Assembly: GCF_002224265.1 (NCBI RefSeq) | Contig: NZ_CP012881.1 | Coordinates: forward strand, 2,914,001 to 2,978,000 | DNA: 64,000 nucleotides | DNA from: Vibrio vulnificus NBRC 15645 = ATCC 27562 | Lineage (GTDB): Bacteria > Pseudomonadota > Gammaproteobacteria > Enterobacterales > Vibrionaceae | Direction: 5' to 3' | In this document: in pieces, positions 59,997-64,000 of the stretch | How positions within the stretch are numbered: position 1 is the stretch's first letter | Layout of the letters: each line of letters begins with the position of its first letter | The notes under the pieces: generated by a model | Seen by the model: the letters and a program-made list of their open reading frames with translations, nothing else | Told to the model about the DNA's origin: nothing | Database searches by the model: none | Program-made: the position numbers and the translations under genes

Positions 59997-60114
59997 CAAA
60001 GCGTTTAAGAGGGATTCATGCCGCGTGGCATTTTTGGTATGCGGTGAGTTTTTGTGGTGAAACTGGTTTGCGGAAGGTTGGTTTGGGCGGCATTCACCCC
60101 TTAACGCAGCGTTA
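59994..60114 (+). repeat. attC of cassette 81 (class 1)
   Basis: End match of 9 bases, GTACATAAC. Provides the stop codon. Confidence 0.95.
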
Positions 60115-60131
60115 TGTACTAAGGAGGCAGG

Positions 60132-60512
60132 ATGCCAAAAACGTATTCCGGTTCATGTCACTGTGGTCTCATTAAATTCGAAGTTTTAGCCGATATTGAC
60201 CATCTTCGAGAGTGTAATTGTTCCATCTGTATCCGTAGAGGTGCGCTAAATTTTAGAGTGCCAGCAGAGAATTTGACGGTTCTAACTCCCCTAGAAAATG
60301 CAGTTTTATACCAATGGGGTAGTGAGACCGCAGAAGACTACTTTTGCCCTAAATGCGGTATTCTGCCGTTTCGTAAACCTAGCCAATTGACCAAAGCTGA
60401 AATCGAGGCAGGCAAAATCCCATTTACTGGTTGGGCTGTAAATGCTCGTTGTTTTAGTGGGTTAAATATCAGTGAAATTCCAATCGTTAAAATAGATGGA
60501 GCATCCCTTTGA
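60132..60512 (+). CDS. GFA-family zinc protein (cassette 82)
   Basis: 126 residues of the glutathione-dependent formaldehyde-activating (GFA/CENP-V) family. Zinc-binding cysteines: Cys9, Cys11 (SCHCG), Cys28, Cys30, Cys33 (CNCSIC), Cys72, Cys75 (FCPKCG). Most members have no proven reaction. AAGGAGG precedes the ATG. Cytoplasmic. Confidence 0.87.
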   Translation: MPKTYSGSCHCGLIKFEVLADIDHLRECNCSICIRRGALNFRVPAENLTVLTPLENAVLYQWGSETAEDYFCPKCGILPFRKPSQLTKAEIEAGKIPFTGWAVNARCFSGLNISEIPIVKIDGASL

Positions 60513-60521
60513 GCACGTACA

Positions 60522-60643
60522 TAACAAGCAATTTAAGAGGGATTCTCAACGCTTGGCACTTTTGCTTCTACTTCAAATTTAGTGTTTACGGTACAATGCG
60601 TTAGGTTGGGTGGTGGCGTTGCTCACCCCTTAATTGGGCGTTA
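60522..60643 (+). repeat. attC of cassette 82 (class 2)
   Basis: End match of 9 bases, GTACATAAC. Confidence 0.95.
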
Positions 60644-60996
60644 TGTTTAATCACGTAAAATGAGTTGGTTGCATCTTTTCTTTGCATTTTCGGCTTTCTA
60701 ATTTTGGTCTTGTCGGCAAGTTAACTTCAGTGTTCGCTGTTTTCTGGACTCCAATTCGTGGGCGCTAAAAGTTCAGAGAGTTGCCTCATTTAAGTTCAGT
60801 GCGTTTGTGAGTCGAATGAAGCGATCTTAGTTTCAAAGTTTGAGCTCAAGTTTTCGGTTTCTCACGCTAAAATTCAAAGTCATTACGACTAAATTTATGA
60901 GTTAATTCAGCTTTTTTAGCGTCTGGTTTTGGTTTTCAAAGGTAAGTCGAGTTAAGCTCTTGGTTTCGTAAAACTTAACCCATTGAGTCTTAAACA
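60641..60996. other. ORF-less cassette 83 (type A body)
   Basis: 356 bases, with TGAGTTGGTTGCATCTTTTC and GCATTTTCGGCTTTC. No gene seen. Confidence 0.8.
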
Positions 60997-61117
60997 TAAC
61001 AAGGCGTTTAAGCGGGATTCATGCCGCCTGGCATTTTTGGTATGCAGTGAGTTTTGGTGGTGAAAGTTGTCTGCAGAAGCTTGGTTTATGCGGCATTCAC
61101 CCCTTAACGCGGCGTTA
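60997..61117 (+). repeat. attC of cassette 83 (class 1)
   Basis: End match of 11 bases, TTAAACATAAC. Left arm GCCGCCTGG instead of GCCGCGTGG. Confidence 0.94.
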
Positions 61118-61434
61118 TGCTTAATCACCTAAAATCAGTGGTTTATGGTTTTTCTTTGTTCCTTAGGCTTTTCAGTTTTGTGTTTGTCGGCAAGCTGGCT
61201 TTTTTGAGCGCTGTTTTTCGGACACTTATTCTTTGGCGCTAGAAAATCAGAGAGTTGCCTCATTCAATTTTCGGGCAAGCGCGAGGTTAGGGCGGTTGGC
61301 TCAATCAGAGATTTGATCTTAGGTTTTTTCGTTTTAGCTGCCAAATTTCAAAGTCTGATTTTCAAAATCACCCCCTCTGGCAGGATAGTTGTCACTGTTA
61401 AAATTTAACCAGTTTGGGTGGTAATGAGTGAGTT

Positions 61435-61935
61435 TTGAATCGCATTCCAACAGAAAGAAAAGAAGCCATATTGAAGAAGCTACTGCCTCCTTATTCAATG
61501 TCTGTAAGCCAAGTAGCAAAAGAGGAAGGTATTAGCACAGCCACCCTGTATCATTGGCGGCAGCAACTTAGACGTTCAGGAGCCGCTGTGCCAAATAGTC
61601 ATACTTCATCAGAGCAGTGGTCTGCTCAAACTAAACTCGCCATTGTCGCTGAAACTTACTCGATGACGGAGAATGAACTCAGTCAGTATTGTCGCGAGAA
61701 AGGCTTGTTCCCTGAACAAGTGCAAGGTTGGCGAAGTGAGTGTATGCAAGGGTTTATGTCTGCCAAAGAGCGTGAGGCTGAAGCCAAGAAACAAGCTAAA
61801 GCTGACAAACTTGAAATTAAAGAGCTGAAAAAAGAGTTACGCTTTAAAGAAAAAGCGTTAGCGGAAACGGCGGCGCTATTGGTGCTTCGAAAAAAGCTGA
61901 GAGCCTTTTACGGGGAAGAGCCAGAGGAAGATTAA
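61435..61935 (+). CDS. IS3-family transposase OrfA
   Basis: 166 residues from a TTG start. A helix-turn-helix (MSVSQVAKEEGISTATLYHWR, about 22-43) binds the element ends, and the second half is a leucine-rich coiled coil (KADKLEIKELKKELRFKEKAL) for multimer formation. Near its end the heptamer A AAA AAG (61890-61896) is in the right register for a -1 ribosomal frameshift; the -1 frame is open from there into orfB, which would give the OrfAB transposase. Confidence 0.88.
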   Translation: MNRIPTERKEAILKKLLPPYSMSVSQVAKEEGISTATLYHWRQQLRRSGAAVPNSHTSSEQWSAQTKLAIVAETYSMTENELSQYCREKGLFPEQVQGWRSECMQGFMSAKEREAEAKKQAKADKLEIKELKKELRFKEKALAETAALLVLRKKLRAFYGEEPEED

Positions 61936-61958
61936 CCTCAACCGATGAAAGGCAATAC

Positions 61959-62969
61959 TTGCTCACTCTTATCCACGATGCCAAGCGAAGTGGCTGCCGT
62001 CTAGAGTACGCCTGCAATGAAGTTCAAATCGACTTGAGAACGTATCGACGCTGGTATCAGCGAGGTGAAATACGGACAGACAAAAGACCGACCTGCGTTA
62101 GACCTGTGCCTGCTAACAAGCTATCACCGCAAGAGCGCAATGCGATTATTGAGGTGTGCAACCGCCCTGAATACGCAAGTTTACCACCAACTCAAATTGT
62201 CCCGACGTTGCTTGATAACGGTGAGTATATTGCTTCAGAGTCGAGCTACTATCGGGTTTTGAAAGCAGAAGGTCAGCTTCATACCCGAGGTCGTCAGCGA
62301 AGTCGACAAAGGCAGGCCAAGCCAACAAGTTATACGGCAACAGGTCCCAATCAGGTGTACACATGGGACATTACGTACTTGCCATCTGTGGTTAAGGGAC
62401 AGCACTATTACCTCTACGTGATTGAAGATATCTATAGCCGAAAAATCGTTGGCTATGATGTCTACGAATGTGAATGCGGTGAGTTAGCGTCACAGTTATT
62501 GCAGCGGACGCTGATGCGCGAGCAATGCTTTAATCAGCCACTGGTACTTCACTCGGACAATGGTGCGCCAATGAAGTCACTGACGTTCAGAGCGAAAATG
62601 GATGAGCTTGGTATTACTTCATCATACAGTCGCCCGAGAGTCAGTGATGATAACCCGTATGTTGAGTCGCTGTTCCGCACAGTGAAGTACATGCCTAGCT
62701 GGCCAACAAAAGGCTTTGAACAACTCGATGCAAGTCGTAGTTGGGTTGAGGCGTTCGTACGTTGGTACAACACCGAGCACAAGCACAGTAAGTTAAATTA
62801 CGTTACGCCATCAGAGCGTCACAGTGGTAAAGATAGCGAGATTTTAAGACGTCGTTCGGATGTGTTGTCGGTAGCAAGAGAGCGACACCCAGAGCGTTGG
62901 TCAGGCAAGATAAGGAACTGTGAACCCGTTGGTGAGGTTCATCTAAATCCAGAAAGAAAAGCCGCTTAA
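61959..62969 (+). CDS. IS3-family transposase OrfB (DDE catalytic part)
   Basis: 336 residues if read alone from TTG 61959, but probably made as a fusion with OrfA by -1 frameshifting. Integrase core with the DDE triad: Asp in YTWDITYLP, Asp in LHSDNGAPM, Glu in NPYVESLFRTVKY. An HTH-like region lies at the N-terminus (CNEVQIDLRTYRRWYQRG). All parts are intact, so the element may be able to move. Confidence 0.9.
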   Translation: MLTLIHDAKRSGCRLEYACNEVQIDLRTYRRWYQRGEIRTDKRPTCVRPVPANKLSPQERNAIIEVCNRPEYASLPPTQIVPTLLDNGEYIASESSYYRVLKAEGQLHTRGRQRSRQRQAKPTSYTATGPNQVYTWDITYLPSVVKGQHYYLYVIEDIYSRKIVGYDVYECECGELASQLLQRTLMREQCFNQPLVLHSDNGAPMKSLTFRAKMDELGITSSYSRPRVSDDNPYVESLFRTVKYMPSWPTKGFEQLDASRSWVEAFVRWYNTEHKHSKLNYVTPSERHSGKDSEILRRRSDVLSVARERHPERWSGKIRNCEPVGEVHLNPERKAA

Positions 62970-63109
62970 TAACTAAGCGAATGATGACAACTACCTTGAA
63001 AAACGCCGATCATGAGTCATTTCAGTTTTTTGGTTTTTGGCTTTTGTTTGTGAATCAAAGTCGAGTTAATCTTGTTTTTAGTAAAACGTAAGCCATTGAA
63101 GCTTAAGCA

Positions 63110-63230
63110 TAACAAGGCGTTTAAGCGGGATTCATGCCGCGTGGCATTTTTGGTATGCGGTGAGTTTTGGTGGTGAAAGTGGTCTGCGGAAGCTTGGTTT
63201 AGGCGGCATTCACCCCTTAACGCAGCGTTA
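63110..63230 (+). repeat. attC of cassette 84 (class 1)
   Basis: End match of 11 bases, TTAAGCATAAC, with the cassette start at 61114 on the far side of the IS. Confidence 0.95.
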
Positions 63231-63586
63231 TGCTTAATCACGTAAAATCAGTGGTTTATGGTTTTTCTTTGTTCCCTAGGCTTTTCAGTTTTGTGTTTGT
63301 CGGCAAGCCAGCTTTTTTGAGCACTGTTTTTCGGACACTTATTCTTTGGCGCTGGAAATTCAGAGAATTACCTCATTCAATTCTCGGGCAAGCGCGAGGT
63401 TAGGGCGGTTGGCTCAATCAGAAATCCATTTTTAGGTTTTCAACTCCAAGCCAGTTTTGCCAAAATCCGAAGTCTGATTATCAAAACTATGATTCATTTC
63501 GGTTTTCTACGTTTTGGTTTTTGTGTGTAAATCAAAGTCGAGTTAATCTTGGTTTTGGTCAAACGTAACCCATTGAAGCTTAAGCA
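63228..63586. other. ORF-less cassette 85 (type B body)
   Basis: 359 bases; carries GAGAATTACCTCA where others have GAGAATTGCCTCA. No gene seen. Confidence 0.8.
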
Positions 63587-63707
63587 TAACAAGGCGTTTA
63601 AGCGGGATTCATGCCGCGTGGCATTTTGGGTTTGCGGTGAGTTTTGGTGGTGAAAGTGGTCTGCAGAAGCTTGGTTTATGCGGCATTCACCCCTTAACGC
63701 GGCGTTA
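63587..63707 (+). repeat. attC of cassette 85 (class 1)
   Basis: End match of 11 bases, TTAAGCATAAC. Confidence 0.95.
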
Positions 63708-64000
63708 TGTTTAGTCACGTAAAATCAGTTGGTTGCATCTTTTCTTTGTTCCTTCGTATTTCTAATTTTGGTCTTGTCGGCAAGTTAAATTCAGTGGTCG
63801 CTGTTTTCTGGACTCCAATTCGTGGGCGCTAAAAATTCAGAGTGTTGCCTCATTTAAGTTCAGTGCGTTTGTGAGTCGAATGAAGCGATGTTAGTTTCAA
63901 CGTTTGAGCACCAGTTTTCGGTTTCTCACGCTAAAACTTCAATATCAGTACAATCAAAATTATGAGTTAATTCAGCTTTTTAGCTTCTAACTTTGGTTTT
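63705..64000. other. ORF-less cassette 86 (type A body), cut by window end
   Basis: First 296 bases of a type A copy, close to cassettes 24 and 25. No gene seen. Its attC lies outside the window. Confidence 0.75.

Larger units (their letters stand above)
61371..63008 (+). mobile_element. IS3-family insertion sequence
   Basis: 1638 bases flanked by a 4-base direct repeat ATCA (61367-61370 and 63009-63012); the uninterrupted cassette has a single ATCA at this place. The ends are related inverted repeats: GGATAGTTGTCA inside the left end and GGTAGTTGTCA inside the right end (read on the other strand). It carries orfA and orfB with a slippery site between them. The right-hand end of orfB lies 39 bases from the edge. 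Confidence 0.88.
61115..63109. other. ORF-less cassette 84 (type B body), split by an IS
   Basis: 256 bases lie before the insertion and 97 after it; leaving out the IS and the repeated ATCA gives 353 bases, the normal size. By eye close to cassette 72. Confidence 0.82.
8213..64000. mobile_element. Chromosomal integron (superintegron), first part
   Basis: Made of an integron integrase, attI, and a head-to-tail array of 85 complete cassettes plus one cut by the window end. Each attC is 119-123 bases long, as in the Vibrio cholerae repeat type. The integrase is transcribed away from the array and nearly all cassette genes run away from the integrase. The far end of the array is not in the window. 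Confidence 0.97.

Noticed and set aside
9745..63707. CRISPR-like regular repeats
   Set aside because: The repeats are about 120 bases, fold on themselves, end in GTTA recombination cores and alternate with genes; there are no cas genes or short spacers.

Overview
The window is chromosomal DNA from a Vibrio species. The evidence is an infC-rpmI-rplT cluster followed by a tyrosine recombinase of the integron-integrase type and then an unbroken array of cassettes with attC sites of the V. cholerae repeat (VCR) style. This is the start of a sedentary chromosomal integron (superintegron). I cannot fix the species from sequence alone.

Backbone (1-8200): a histidine-utilisation block on the minus strand (hutC, hutI, partial hutG) with two HutC-operator-like palindromes; a Spo0M-like protein; a DUF3187-like outer-membrane protein; then thrS-infC-rpmI-rplT. 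The thrS leader has a good promoter and a hairpin that copies a threonine tRNA anticodon arm. infC starts at ATT. A strong terminator closes rplT.

Integron platform (8213-9393): intIA on the minus strand, a perfect LexA box 12 bases before its start codon, and attI.

Cassette array (9391-64000): I count 85 complete attC sites (9745-63707), giving 85 cassettes and part of an 86th. 53 carry a gene; all but one point away from intIA. 33 carry no credible gene. Of these, 30 belong to one diverged family of nearly constant length (body about 331-363 bp; types A and B, one A/B chimera, one remote type D), and 3 to a second family (type C). A group II intron sits in one ORF-less cassette and an IS3-family element in another. 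Three cassettes are present twice at identical length and, by eye, identical sequence.

attC sites fall into classes by their arm sequence, used below: class 1 (ATTCATGCCGCG ... GCGGCATTCACCCC), class 2 (ATTCACAACGCTTGG ... TTCACCCCTTAATTGGG), class 3 (GTGATTCGCAACGCG ... CTCACACCTTAACAGGG), class 4 (GGACTTGGCACGCG ... CGTGCCTGCGCCCC), class 5 (GTGATTCCCAACGCTTGG ... CACACCTTAATGCGG), class 6 (GGACAGCCAACGCG ... GTTGGCTGCCCC), class 7 (CGGATTC ... CACCACTTAA). In every cassette the bases just before attC (ending TAAC) are the exact reverse complement of the first 8-13 bases of the same cassette (counted from the G of GTTA). I call this the end match; it confirms each cassette boundary.

The cassette genes are typical of such arrays: GNAT acyltransferases, a thiamine-binding protein, an alpha/beta hydrolase, NUDIX, PhzF, VOC, GFA, ABM and tautomerase proteins, a methyltransferase, an MFS transporter, an HNH nuclease, a metalloprotease, SUKH-like, SLATT-like, HEPN-like and DUF2971 proteins (families often found in conflict or defence systems), and many unknown small or membrane proteins. 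No standard toxin-antitoxin pair was recognised. Only a few cassettes show a possible promoter of their own, so most genes are probably silent unless near attI or behind such a cassette.
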